From Neorhizobium huautlense (GTDB lineage Bacteria > Pseudomonadota > Alphaproteobacteria > Rhizobiales > Rhizobiaceae): DNA of 64,000 bases. Position 1 is the stretch's first letter; every line of letters begins with the position of its first letter. Shown piece by piece: positions 7,733 to 15,485 of the stretch. Location: contig NZ_PVBM01000006.1 of NCBI RefSeq assembly GCF_002968575.1, positions 124,001 through 188,000 of the forward strand. The letters are read 5' to 3'. A program made the translations under genes and the position numbers. The notes beneath the pieces are model-generated. The model saw only the letters and a list, made by a program, of their open reading frames with translations. It made no database searches and had not been told where the DNA came from.

Positions 7733-9445
7733 TTATTCCCGTATGCCAGAATTTGCGGTTTGCAGGCCCGCCTGATGGGGTTGCGCGCTGGAAACGATGG
7801 CAGACACCTCCAAACTCGCGGAGAGCATCTGGCTGCCACGAAACTGCCCTTTCCGTGCTCCGCCTCCGACCATACGCTTCTCGATCGGATTGGAATGGCC
7901 CCGTTGGCCTCCGTCGACAATCGCGGCTGGGGCGGGAATCCCCATATCCACCGTCGAGTGAGGCCGTTGGTTCAGATAGGTGTCTGGCGTGGCTACGCCT
8001 AGCTTTTTATCTATACACCGACCCAGACAGATTTGTTGACAGGTCGCGAAGTGCTGATAGGCCGTTGCACGGGATACGCCCGCGCGGGATGCCAGCTTTT
8101 CGACGCTTACCGTCTCCGCCCGCGCAACAATGTCGGAATAGGCCTTGATGAGTTTATCAAGACTCCGCCCACGCCTGACGCCTTGCGAATACTCGGCACC
8201 CGCCCGCTGCCGATCCCGGACGTCCGCCATCCCCTCAACGACGTGAAGGAGACGCTGCCGATTCTTTTTACCCTGAAGTTTTACGGGGTCGAAATCCATG
8301 GCGAGGCGATCGGCGACCTTGGCGATGACGTAGGACAGGCGCGGGTCATCTAATTCCATCGTCCGGGCAAAACCTTCAAGCGCGACGTGAAGATGATCGG
8401 CGAGCACGGCCTTCGATCCTTTCATCCGGACGTCGGCGGCAAAGTGCCATTCGATCAAAAGAGCCACCGCACGTTCCCGCAGCGTGTTGAAGGCGATGTT
8501 CGAAGCCTTCAGGCCCATGCCCGATTGGATGGCCGCCGCCTTCCGCACCAGTGCCTCACGGCTCGATCCCGTATCGACCCAGTCGGCATACTCCGAGAGC
8601 GTCGGGATAGTGTGCCGGTTCGGCGTGAGCGTATGCCATATCGGGGACAAAGGGTTCTTCATCCGCATGGTCGTCGCAGGCGCGCCCGGGTCCGCTCCGA
8701 TGGAAAGCAAGGCCTTGATCAACCCGTTGGAGACACCGAGGAAGAGACGGACGATATCACGACGACAGCGTTTATCCTCGGACTTCCATACCGCATTCCC
8801 GGGCGGCAGCAGGAAGATGAGATGCGGGCGGCGATAGGTACCGTCATCAAGGAGGTCGCCGACTATGACGTGTGGCAAGCATGGAATTCGTCCTGCACGA
8901 ACGAGTTCCGCAAGCGCATGGAGTAGATGTTCTGGGGACATGAAAACGCTGTCGCAGTCGATACGGATCGCGCCGAGGAATTCCTTGTTCAGTTCGATAT
9001 ACGGGTAGTCCAAGGTCAGAAGCTTGGAACGGGACTGGACGTCCAATGTCGCCTTGTCATTCGAGGCCCTTGCCTTGCCTCCTTTGGGCACCAGCGTGAC
9101 GAATAACTTGAGGATGGGATCATCCTCCGATCGCAGACCTTCCTCGACGAATGCACGCCGCCAGCGCCCAGCGATGTGTTGGTCGAAGGGTAGCTCGTAA
9201 CCATTCTCCAGCCGATATCGGACCTCGTGGCGAAGCTCCATCGCTTCCTGGCGGCGACGGGCGGCGAAAGAATGAGGATCGGTGATGGCGGAAAGGGGTC
9301 CATCGCTAAGCTGCTTCGCACGCGCTTCAGCGGCCTTTCGACTAGCCTCGGCATAGCGGGTCTCGAACCCGATCAGAGCGGTCGCCAAATTCGAAGGATC
9401 GTTTCCGCCGGCCTTTACACTTTCACTGCATGCGTTCACTATCAT
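7733..9445 (-). CDS. Replication initiator with primase (AEP)-like fold
   Basis: This is a 570-residue protein from ATG 9445 (GGAG site eight bases upstream). Motifs fit archaeo-eukaryotic-primase-type plasmid replicases such as ColE2-type Rep: AIRIDCD with two acidic residues (D163, D165), RPHLIFLLP with H208, and MKNPLSPIW near 262-270. A helix-turn-helix (KLASRAGVSRATAYQHF) lies in the C-terminal third, and the tail is unlike any domain I know. The putative origin lies just past its 3' end. It suggests that the excised circle can replicate, which would stabilise the element. The alternative is a primase used only during transfer. Confidence 0.7.
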   Translation of the reverse strand: MIVNACSESVKAGGNDPSNLATALIGFETRYAEASRKAAEARAKQLSDGPLSAITDPHSFAARRRQEAMELRHEVRYRLENGYELPFDQHIAGRWRRAFVEEGLRSEDDPILKLFVTLVPKGGKARASNDKATLDVQSRSKLLTLDYPYIELNKEFLGAIRIDCDSVFMSPEHLLHALAELVRAGRIPCLPHVIVGDLLDDGTYRRPHLIFLLPPGNAVWKSEDKRCRRDIVRLFLGVSNGLIKALLSIGADPGAPATTMRMKNPLSPIWHTLTPNRHTIPTLSEYADWVDTGSSREALVRKAAAIQSGMGLKASNIAFNTLRERAVALLIEWHFAADVRMKGSKAVLADHLHVALEGFARTMELDDPRLSYVIAKVADRLAMDFDPVKLQGKKNRQRLLHVVEGMADVRDRQRAGAEYSQGVRRGRSLDKLIKAYSDIVARAETVSVEKLASRAGVSRATAYQHFATCQQICLGRCIDKKLGVATPDTYLNQRPHSTVDMGIPAPAAIVDGGQRGHSNPIEKRMVGGGARKGQFRGSQMLSASLEVSAIVSSAQPHQAGLQTANSGIRE

Positions 9446-9500
9446 TGAACAATCTCCAAGAAGCCGCGGTAGGGTTCCAGCCCAACAACCCGCGGCTTTT
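9414..9500 (+). ncRNA. Possible antisense RNA over the rep leader
   Basis: On the plus strand a TTTACA box (9414-9419) and, 17 bp later, CACTAT (9437-9442) could start a short RNA. It would end at the stem AGCCGCGG/CCGCGGCT (9462-9469 and 9490-9497) followed by TTTT. This would be antisense to the rep ribosome site, the way ColE2-type initiators are controlled. On the minus strand the same hairpin sits directly upstream of the rep ribosome site. The promoter match is weak. Confidence 0.3.
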
Positions 9501-9583
9501 TCATGCTTGGAGCGTTCCACGCATAGGTCAAACGCCGATTCTTGCCTGCAACAACGAATCGAGCGTTTTGCAACACGTCTGCA

Positions 9584-9603
9584 GTTGCAGCATTGTTGCA
9601 GAA
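9584..9603. repeat. Right arm-type repeat of the element
   Basis: This is a perfect 20-bp copy of the left repeat at 101-120, about 125 bp inside the right core. Related TTGCA and TGTTG words extend from about 9545 to 9630, including an inverted TTGCGC/GCGCAA pair at 9618-9636. It probably forms the right arm of the recombination complex. Confidence 0.6.
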
Positions 9604-9683
9604 TATGTTGACAATGTTGCGCCGTGGACGCGCAATGTTCTGATTTCTCTCAACCGGTTTTGATAAGTACTATCATAAGGTTG

Positions 9684-9741
9684 TGGCGGAAGAGGTGGGA
9701 TTCGAACCCACGGTACGGTTTCCCGCACGCCGGTTTTCAAG
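9684..9741 (-). other. Displaced 3' half of tRNA-Ser(UGA), the element's attP arm
   Basis: The minus strand reads from the anticodon loop CTTGAAA (anticodon TGA), through the 3' anticodon stem ACCGG, a long class II variable arm (GTGCGG GAAA CCGTAC), a T arm (GTGGG TTCGAAT CCCAC) and the acceptor strand, to the encoded CCA at 9684-9686. The 5' half is missing; dksA-like sequence stands in its place. Such half-tRNAs are carried by tRNA-targeting elements to restore the gene after integration. It cannot make a functional tRNA here. Confidence 0.9.
9729..9741. repeat. Right attachment-site core (13-bp direct repeat)
   Basis: This is the second copy of GCCGGTTTTCAAG. Toward higher coordinates the sequence is chromosomal (5' end of the dksA-like gene). 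Toward lower coordinates it runs into the element-borne tRNA-Ser 3' half. Identity between the two junctions is confined to these 13 bases. Confidence 0.85.
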
Positions 9742-9789
9742 CTCGGCCTTGCGGGCCTTGAGGATGCGCTGGTATTTAGCGGTATCCAT
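9730..9789 (-). pseudogene. TraR/DksA-like gene, 5' fragment
   Basis: The ATG is at 9789, with a GAAGGA ribosome site just upstream, and it encodes MDTAKYQRILKARKAELENR before entering the element. Translation then continues through the tRNA remnant for 19 codons to a stop, giving a nonsense tail. It begins 15 bp after the stop of the universal stress gene, so the two formed an operon. The intact protein probably helped adjust transcription under stress (inference from family). Confidence 0.65.
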
Positions 9790-9804
9790 CTCGACAATTC
9801 CTTC

Positions 9805-10215
9805 TCAGCGGTCGATCAGAACCGAGCATTTCGCGTGGCGCACGACCCGGTCGGCCGTGGCGCCGATGAAGTAGTTGGAAATATCCGGCAGGTGGGATGC
9901 GACGATGACGAGATCCGCCTTGCGCTGTTCGGCCGCGGCGAGAATCTCCCGCGCTGGCGAACCCTGGCGTATCTCGACATTGGCCGGGAGGCCGACTTTT
10001 TCGCGCAGGTTCAGAAGAAGCTGCTCGGATTCCTGGCGCGCCCTCACCATCAGGTCGACCGAGACATCGGCCACGTAATAGCCGGGCAGGTCTTCCACCA
10101 CGTTGAGCAGAACCAGGCTGCCACCGTCATCGAGAAGCGTCGCTGCCTTACGGAAGATCCTCTCCCCCTTCTCCAGTTGAGCTACGTCGACAGCAACGAT
10201 GATTTTTGCGTACAT
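9805..10215 (-). CDS. Universal stress protein family protein
   Basis: This is a 136-residue single-domain UspA-fold protein: an N-terminal strand with D10 (IIVAVDVAQ), a central GSPAREILAAAEQRKADLVIVASH, and a C-terminal GATADRVVRHAKCSVLI that corresponds to the nucleotide-binding loop in relaxed form. AGGAAA precedes the ATG. It is the first gene of an operon whose second gene, dksA-like, is now cut by the mobile element. An FNR/FixK-type box about 60 bp upstream suggests induction at low oxygen. Confidence 0.9.
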   Translation of the reverse strand: MYAKIIVAVDVAQLEKGERIFRKAATLLDDGGSLVLLNVVEDLPGYYVADVSVDLMVRARQESEQLLLNLREKVGLPANVEIRQGSPAREILAAAEQRKADLVIVASHLPDISNYFIGATADRVVRHAKCSVLIDR

Positions 10216-10271
10216 CTCACTTTCCTCATTCGTTTCCCCCTTTTTTCTAGGATCGTCCCGAGGGAACTGCG

Positions 10272-10285
10272 TTGATCGAAGTCAA
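10272..10285. promoter_or_regulatory. FNR/FixK-type anaerobox upstream of the usp gene
   Basis: TTGATCGAAGTCAA matches the consensus TTGAT-N4-ATCAA with one substitution. Its centre is about 63 bp upstream of the usp start. A class II position (-41.5) would put the transcript start near 10237. Universal stress genes are common members of rhizobial FixK/FnrN regulons. Confidence 0.55.
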
Positions 10286-10417
10286 CGAAGAGCTGTCCGG
10301 CTGTTCACCTTTACGAAACGATGCATCACCGTTTTCTGGTCTTTTGTGAACGCAGCACCTGCGCCATATCATAGCGCAACACGGCCACGGCCGGCGAATC
10401 AAACGAGGATTTTTTCC

Positions 10418-11281
10418 ATGACCGGCAACGTTCGATCTTTCGCACTGACGCGTCCGGCGCATGTAAAGGGCGCGCATCTTATCGTCAGCGAACTAGGCAG
10501 GGTTTCCAGCTTTTATCAGCATATTATCGGGCTGCGGGTGCTCGAACGGAATTCGAGCGGAGAGATACTCGGGGTCGCGGGCCAGCCGCTACTGACGCTC
10601 TCAACCGGCAACAACGTCGCCGCGGCGCCACGCAATGCGGCGGGCCTGTTCCACACCGCCTTTCTGGTGCCTAACCGGCAGGAGCTCGCCCACTGGCTTG
10701 CCCATGCCGCCCACAACAACGTCCGCCTCGACGGCGCCTCGGACCATCTGGTCAGCGAAGCGATCTATCTTTCAGACCCGGAAGGCAACGGTATCGAGAT
10801 CTATCGCGACCGAACGCCCGAAGAATGGACCTATCACCAGGACGGCACGGTAGAGATGGCGACCGAACGGCTGAACCTGCAGGCGCTCTACGAGCTCGCG
10901 CCTAAGGAGAACTGGGGCGGCATGGCGGACGGGACAGCTGTCGGCCATATCCACCTGCAGGTGGGCGACCTTCCTGAGGCGGATGCCTTCTACCGGGACG
11001 TTCTCGGCCTGAAGGTCATGGCCCGTTATCCGGGTGCGCGCTTCTTTGCCACCGGCGGTTATCACCACCACATCGCCGCCAATATCTGGAACAGCCGCGG
11101 CGCCGGGGTCCGCCAGGGCAACGTGACCGGCCTTTCGGACTACAGCATTGTCTTCAACGAAAAAGAGGCGCTCGACAGGGCGCTCACGGCGCTCGACCGC
11201 CAGGAGATCACCGCTACCAAAACCGCCGAAGGATGGTCCCTGAAGGACCCCTGGGGCATCGGCCTGACGCTCGCAGCCTGA
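10418..11281 (+). CDS. Two-domain VOC protein, catechol-2,3-dioxygenase-like (CatE type)
   Basis: This 287-residue protein has ATG 10418 preceded by GAGGA; the open frame extends further upstream without a ribosome site. It has two vicinal-oxygen-chelate domains (about 12-120 and 160-285). The first has H (GAHLIV), H (FHTAFLV) and E (NGIEIYRDR) ligands. The second has GHIHLQV and HHHIAAN but ends GIGLTL, without the usual Glu. A ring-cleaving dioxygenase or glyoxalase-like enzyme is likely; the substrate is unknown. A hairpin follows the stop. Confidence 0.85.
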   Translation: MTGNVRSFALTRPAHVKGAHLIVSELGRVSSFYQHIIGLRVLERNSSGEILGVAGQPLLTLSTGNNVAAAPRNAAGLFHTAFLVPNRQELAHWLAHAAHNNVRLDGASDHLVSEAIYLSDPEGNGIEIYRDRTPEEWTYHQDGTVEMATERLNLQALYELAPKENWGGMADGTAVGHIHLQVGDLPEADAFYRDVLGLKVMARYPGARFFATGGYHHHIAANIWNSRGAGVRQGNVTGLSDYSIVFNEKEALDRALTALDRQEITATKTAEGWSLKDPWGIGLTLAA

Positions 11282-11305
11282 CCTTTCCCGCATTTCCTCC
11301 CATGG

Positions 11306-11338
11306 AAGCGGCGTTCCGGAACCGGAGCGCCGCTTTCG
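11306..11338 (+). terminator. Hairpin after the VOC gene
   Basis: AAGCGGCG (11306-11313) pairs with CGCCGCTT (11328-11335), with an inner TTCCGGAA. The T-tract is short, so it may be only a weak terminator. Confidence 0.45.
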
Positions 11339-11369
11339 CGTTGAAAGGCATCACGGGGACAGCTGGAAT

Positions 11370-12530
11370 ATGGCAATCTTGGGTGCGCACGGCGCCAAGC
11401 CGAAGAAACAACCGCTGGAGCTTGCGTTAAACCGCAAGGACACGGCGGGCATCTATCCGGAAGAAGACGAGGTTGCCGAGCATCTTCCGCTCGGTCGTGA
11501 GGCGCTCGACGTCGCCATGGCCTGGGCGGTGATCGGCATCTTCGCAATCGCTTTCTTTGCCCTCGTTCATTACATGTCGATGATCCTGATCCCCGTCACG
11601 CTCGCCGTGGTGGTGGGATTGATTCTCGGGCGTGTAGCAGACCGCCTCGGGGAAGCCGGCGTGCCGCGTTTCGGCATCGCGTTCATTCTGTCCACGCTCG
11701 TCTTTGCCGTGCTCTTTGTGATCGTCAACTCGCTGGTGGAACCACTCAGCACGCTCATCAAGGAAGGCCCCAACTTCATCGAGCGGACGATCAACCGGAT
11801 CATGCCCTTTCTCGAAAGCCAGCACTGGCTAAACATCTCGCCTGCGACCTTCGAAACCGGGCCGATGTCGATGCAATCGCTGCTCGAAAACTCCAGCAAC
11901 ATCTTAGGCGTGATCACTGCCAATCTGACGCCGGCGATCATCCAGGGGCTGATCTTCTTCGCCGCGCTGCTGCTCTTCCTCTACGGGCGGCTGAGGCTGA
12001 GGAGAACGATCATCCTCGCCTTCCCGACGCGGCGGCAACGGCTGATGGCAATCCGGGTGCTGAACTCGGTCGACGAAGTGCTGGGTTATTACTTCGCCAC
12101 TGCCAGCGTTCTCTATCTCGCACTCGGGGTGTCGATGACGCTGATCGCCTATTTCGGCGGCCTCGCCATGCCGATGCTCTGGGGCTTGTTTGCGTTTCTG
12201 TCGAGCTTCATCCCGTTTCTCGGGATCACGCTGATGACGCTTTCGGTTGCCGTTGCCGGCATCCTCACGCACGACGCCCTGTTTATCGGACTGATCCCCG
12301 CCTTCATCTTCTTCTCCGTACACCTGGTGATGGAGAACCTGATCTTTCCCGCCATCATGGGTCGGCAGTGGGAGATCAATCCCTTCCTGGTATTCGTCGC
12401 CATCCTGTTCTGGACCTGGATGTGGGGAGCGGTCGGCGCCATGCTGGCGCTGCCGCTCTCCCTCATCATGATGACGGCGCTCTCGGAACTTTTCCCCGAG
12501 CGCAAGACGACGCCCCATCTGCCGGGCTGA
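11370..12530 (+). CDS. AI-2E family transporter (PerM/TqsA-like)
   Basis: This is a 386-residue inner-membrane protein. After a 50-residue cytoplasmic N-terminus come eight or so hydrophobic helices, with the family's long soluble segment between helices (about 110-185) and a conserved-type region GLFAFLSSFIPFLG near 270. Members export small molecules or ions; the AI-2 assignment is historical. It stands alone between the VOC gene and a convergent DUF930 gene. Confidence 0.88.
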   Translation: MAILGAHGAKPKKQPLELALNRKDTAGIYPEEDEVAEHLPLGREALDVAMAWAVIGIFAIAFFALVHYMSMILIPVTLAVVVGLILGRVADRLGEAGVPRFGIAFILSTLVFAVLFVIVNSLVEPLSTLIKEGPNFIERTINRIMPFLESQHWLNISPATFETGPMSMQSLLENSSNILGVITANLTPAIIQGLIFFAALLLFLYGRLRLRRTIILAFPTRRQRLMAIRVLNSVDEVLGYYFATASVLYLALGVSMTLIAYFGGLAMPMLWGLFAFLSSFIPFLGITLMTLSVAVAGILTHDALFIGLIPAFIFFSVHLVMENLIFPAIMGRQWEINPFLVFVAILFWTWMWGAVGAMLALPLSLIMMTALSELFPERKTTPHLPG

Positions 12531-12535
12531 TCGCC

Positions 12536-12928
12536 TCAGTCATAGAGAAAGTGCTGCTCCCACTCGTTGCGCGGCACCTTCGAGCCGATCTTGTAGTCGA
12601 AGGACATGACCGTCAGGCCTTCCTCGCCCGTCTCGCATTTGTATTTGAGACGGTACCAATCGCCGCCGCTGCGGAAAACGGCGCCGGGGGCGCGGATCGA
12701 ATTGCCTGCCTCGATCGGGTCGGCAAAGGTGTAGGCGATCACCTTGTCGGGCTTGTATTCGCCCTCGGCGTCTTTCTTGATGCGGTCGATCGCTTCGAGA
12801 TCGCAACGCTGTTCCCGGCGTTCGTCGGGTGCAAGCGCGTCGAGCTGTTTGGCGATGCGGGAGTCGAGGGCATGTGCCGGCAGGGCGGAAAGAACGAACA
12901 GAACCGCCAGCGACCAGTGTTTCTTCAT
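12536..12928 (-). CDS. DUF930 family secreted protein
   Basis: This 130-residue protein from ATG 12928 has a clear signal peptide (MKKHWSLAVLFVLSALPAHA) and then the DUF930 pattern LDALAPDERREQRCDLEAIDRI. Two cysteines (in EQRCDLE and KYKCETG) could form a disulfide. The family is nearly confined to Hyphomicrobiales; its function is unknown. Codons upstream of 12928 are open but carry no start signal. It is convergent with the AI-2E gene and only five bases from its stop. Confidence 0.85.
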   Translation of the reverse strand: MKKHWSLAVLFVLSALPAHALDSRIAKQLDALAPDERREQRCDLEAIDRIKKDAEGEYKPDKVIAYTFADPIEAGNSIRAPGAVFRSGGDWYRLKYKCETGEEGLTVMSFDYKIGSKVPRNEWEQHFLYD

Positions 12929-13152
12929 AGCATTTCCTATCCAATCTGACTCGGACGGCGCGGAAACTAGGAGATGGATCACCCGTTGACCACCTACCAG
13001 AGCGGGAAATAAGCTGACGTGATCAAGTTGGGGGACAGGGGGATCAAGTAACGGCGGCCTTGCAAGCGCTTTGGCTCTGGTACGCCCGTTGCTTGTTTTA
13101 TCACCGGCGTCACGCTGCATTTAGCGATGAAGGTGCTTGAAAGGCTGAATAG

Positions 13153-13263
13153 ATGATCGAGAACCTTATGCTGCTTTTGACCCCGATGGTCGGGCTGCTG
13201 TTGATCGCAGCTTTTGTCTATTGGCAGAACGAACGCGACGCAAAGCGCCACGACAAGAAATAA
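13153..13263 (+). CDS. 36-residue single-pass membrane protein
   Basis: MIENLMLLLTPMVGLLLIAAF forms one membrane helix, followed by a charged tail ending KRHDKK. A GAAAGG-like site lies nine bases upstream. It is isolated between the DUF930 and oligopeptidase genes. Function unknown; the shape resembles small membrane regulators. Confidence 0.55.
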   Translation: MIENLMLLLTPMVGLLLIAAFVYWQNERDAKRHDKK

Positions 13264-13342
13264 CGCGCCGACCTTCCCGCTTGCCTCCAGCGCAAGCGCC
13301 CCCTATCTCTGGCACTCCTTTCAGACAATCCGGAGTGCTTCC

Positions 13343-15451
13343 TTGGACACCGCCTCGAAAAAGCCCTTTGCCCATCTTCCCGCGGCCCCCGTCGCGCCGA
13401 AGAAGCCGGTCTCCGACAGCCGCCACGGCATTGACCGCGTTGACGACTATGCCTGGTTCCGCGCCGACAACTGGCAGGCCATGTTCAAGGATCCGTCGAT
13501 CCTCGACCCGGAGATCCGCAAGCATCTGGAAGCGGAAAACGCCTATATGGAAGCGGCGATGGGCGATACGGCGGACCTGCAGAAGGTGCTGTTTTCCGAG
13601 ATGCGCGGCCGCATCAAGGAAGACGATTCCTCCGTTCCGTTGAAGGACGGTCCTTTCGCCTACGGCACGCTCTACGTGACGGGCGGAGAACAGCCGCATT
13701 ATTTCCGCACGCCCCGCGATGGCGGCGAAAAGCAGATTCTGCTGAACGGCGACAAGGAAGCCGAGGGCAAGGACTATTTCCGCCTCTCCGGCATCGACCA
13801 CACCACCGATCACGCCAAGGGAATCTGGGGCTACGACGACAAAGGGTCGGAATATTTCACGCTGCGCATCCGCGACCTTTCGAGCGGCGAAGACCTTTCG
13901 GACGTCTTGGAGAATACCGCCGGGGGCGGCGTCTGGGCGCCGGACGGCGAGAGCTTTTTCTACACGCTCCAGGACAAAAACCACCGTCCGTCCAAGGTCT
14001 TTCACCACATCGTCGGGACACCGCAATCGGAAGATCGTCTCGTCTACGAGGAAGAGGATCCGGGCTTCTTCATGGGCGTCGGCGGCTCGTTGCTCGACGA
14101 CTTCATCTACATCGACATCCACGACCACGAAACTTCGGAATATCGGCTGCTGTCGACGAAGGATCTCACCGCCGAGCCGATGCTGGTCGCCGAACGGGTG
14201 GAGGGCGTGGAATATTCGATGACGGAGGGCGGCGACGTCTTCTACATCCTGACCAATGACGGCGGAGCGAAGGATTTCAAGATCGTCCGGGCCCCGGTCC
14301 TGGCACCCGGCAAGGAAAACTGGACGGAGGTCGTGCCGCACGAGCCGGGCCGGCTGATCATATCGCATATGGCATTCGCGCGCCATCTCGTCTGGCTGCA
14401 GCGCAAGGACGGCCTGCCCCAGATCATCATCCGCGACCGGCAGACCGGCGAGGAACATGCGATCGCCTTTGCCGAGGAGGCCTATTCGCTCGGACTGCAG
14501 GGCGCGGCGGAATACGACACCAACATCATCCGCTTCTCCTACTCCTCTATGACGACGCCATCGCAGCTCTTCGACTACGACATGGCGACGCGCGAACGGG
14601 TGCTCCTGAAGACCCAGGAAGTCCCCTCCGGCCATAACCCCGACGACTATGTGACGCGCCGGGTGATGGCGCCGGCCCATGACGGAGAACTGGTGCCGGT
14701 TTCGTTGCTCTATCGTAAGGATACGCCGCTTGACGGCTCCGCCCCCTGCCTGCTCTACGGCTACGGCGCCTATGGCATCACCATCCCGGCCGGCTTCAAC
14801 ACCAACAACCTGTCGCTTGCCGACCGCGGCTTCGTCTATGCCATCGCCCATATCCGCGGCGGTAAGGACAAGGGGTTTGCCTGGTACGAAAACGGCAAGA
14901 TGGAGCATAAAGAAAACACGTTCAAAGACTTCATCGCCGCAGCTGACTATCTGAGCGAGCAGAAATACACGTCTTACACGAAGATCATCGCCGAGGGCGG
15001 CTCGGCCGGCGGCATGCTGATGGGTGCTATCGCCAATATGGCGCCCGAAAAATTCGCAGGCATTATCGCCGCCGTGCCTTTCGTCGACGTACTTAACACC
15101 ATGCTCGACGACACGCTGCCGCTCACGCCCCCGGAATGGCCCGAATGGGGCAATCCGATCGAGTCGCTCAACGAGTATCAATGGATCGCCGCCTACTCTC
15201 CCTATGACAATGTCGGTGCAAAGCCCTATCCGCCGATCCTGGCGCTTTCCGGCCTGACGGACCCGCGCGTCACCTATTGGGAGCCGACCAAATGGGTGGC
15301 GAAGCTGCGCGAACAAGCGCCGGAGGCAGGCCCCTATCTTCTGAAGACCAATATGGCAGCCGGCCACGGCGGCAAGTCCGGCCGCTTCCAGCGCCTGGAA
15401 GAGATCGCTTTCGAATATGCATTCGCCATCAAGGTGGCGGGGAAGATGTAG
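13343..15451 (+). CDS. ptrB: Oligopeptidase B (prolyl oligopeptidase family)
   Basis: This is a 702-residue cytoplasmic serine peptidase that cleaves short peptides after basic residues. It has an N-terminal beta-propeller (about 70-420) and a C-terminal alpha/beta hydrolase with catalytic Ser554 (EGGSAGG), Asp640 (GLTDPRV) and His675 (AGHGGKSG). The acidic residues that select Arg/Lys in oligopeptidase B lie in the same fold. A TTG start at 13343 with GGAG eight bases upstream is chosen. The open frame runs back to 13214 but overlaps the 36-residue gene. Confidence 0.9.
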   Translation: MDTASKKPFAHLPAAPVAPKKPVSDSRHGIDRVDDYAWFRADNWQAMFKDPSILDPEIRKHLEAENAYMEAAMGDTADLQKVLFSEMRGRIKEDDSSVPLKDGPFAYGTLYVTGGEQPHYFRTPRDGGEKQILLNGDKEAEGKDYFRLSGIDHTTDHAKGIWGYDDKGSEYFTLRIRDLSSGEDLSDVLENTAGGGVWAPDGESFFYTLQDKNHRPSKVFHHIVGTPQSEDRLVYEEEDPGFFMGVGGSLLDDFIYIDIHDHETSEYRLLSTKDLTAEPMLVAERVEGVEYSMTEGGDVFYILTNDGGAKDFKIVRAPVLAPGKENWTEVVPHEPGRLIISHMAFARHLVWLQRKDGLPQIIIRDRQTGEEHAIAFAEEAYSLGLQGAAEYDTNIIRFSYSSMTTPSQLFDYDMATRERVLLKTQEVPSGHNPDDYVTRRVMAPAHDGELVPVSLLYRKDTPLDGSAPCLLYGYGAYGITIPAGFNTNNLSLADRGFVYAIAHIRGGKDKGFAWYENGKMEHKENTFKDFIAAADYLSEQKYTSYTKIIAEGGSAGGMLMGAIANMAPEKFAGIIAAVPFVDVLNTMLDDTLPLTPPEWPEWGNPIESLNEYQWIAAYSPYDNVGAKPYPPILALSGLTDPRVTYWEPTKWVAKLREQAPEAGPYLLKTNMAAGHGGKSGRFQRLEEIAFEYAFAIKVAGKM

Positions 15452-15485
15452 AGGCTGGAACAACAGATCCCGGGAGGTGAGGACG

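Larger units (their letters stand above)
36..9741. mobile_element. Integrative and mobilizable element inserted in a dksA-like gene
   Basis: The element is bounded by a 13-bp direct repeat, GCCGGTTTTCAAG, at 36-48 and 9729-9741. Inside are a tyrosine integrase, a three-gene cargo operon, mobC and relaxase genes, an origin-like repeat region and a replication initiator, which is the usual content of a small element mobilized by helper conjugation machinery. No type IV secretion genes are present. The right end carries a tRNA-Ser 3' half, showing that its normal target is a tRNA-Ser(UGA) gene. Here the flanks join into one reading frame of a TraR/DksA-like protein, so this is a secondary site. 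The ends are seen directly; transfer ability is inferred. Confidence 0.85.

Noticed and set aside
9462-9500. Terminator of a plus-strand protein gene
   Set aside because: No plus-strand gene precedes it; only an antisense RNA or a leader hairpin for rep makes sense.
9652-9663. A second attachment core (AACCGGTTTTGA)
   Set aside because: It shares only about eight bases with the 13-bp core and has no partner at the other end.
9684-9741. A functional tRNA-Ser gene at this site
   Set aside because: The 5' half (acceptor strand, D arm and 5' anticodon stem) is missing and replaced by the dksA-like coding sequence.
13166-15463. A 765-codon open frame opposite ptrB on the minus strand
   Set aside because: It mirrors the codon pattern of oligopeptidase B, has the Arg/Gly/Asp-rich composition of an antisense shadow, and has no start signal or recognisable domain.
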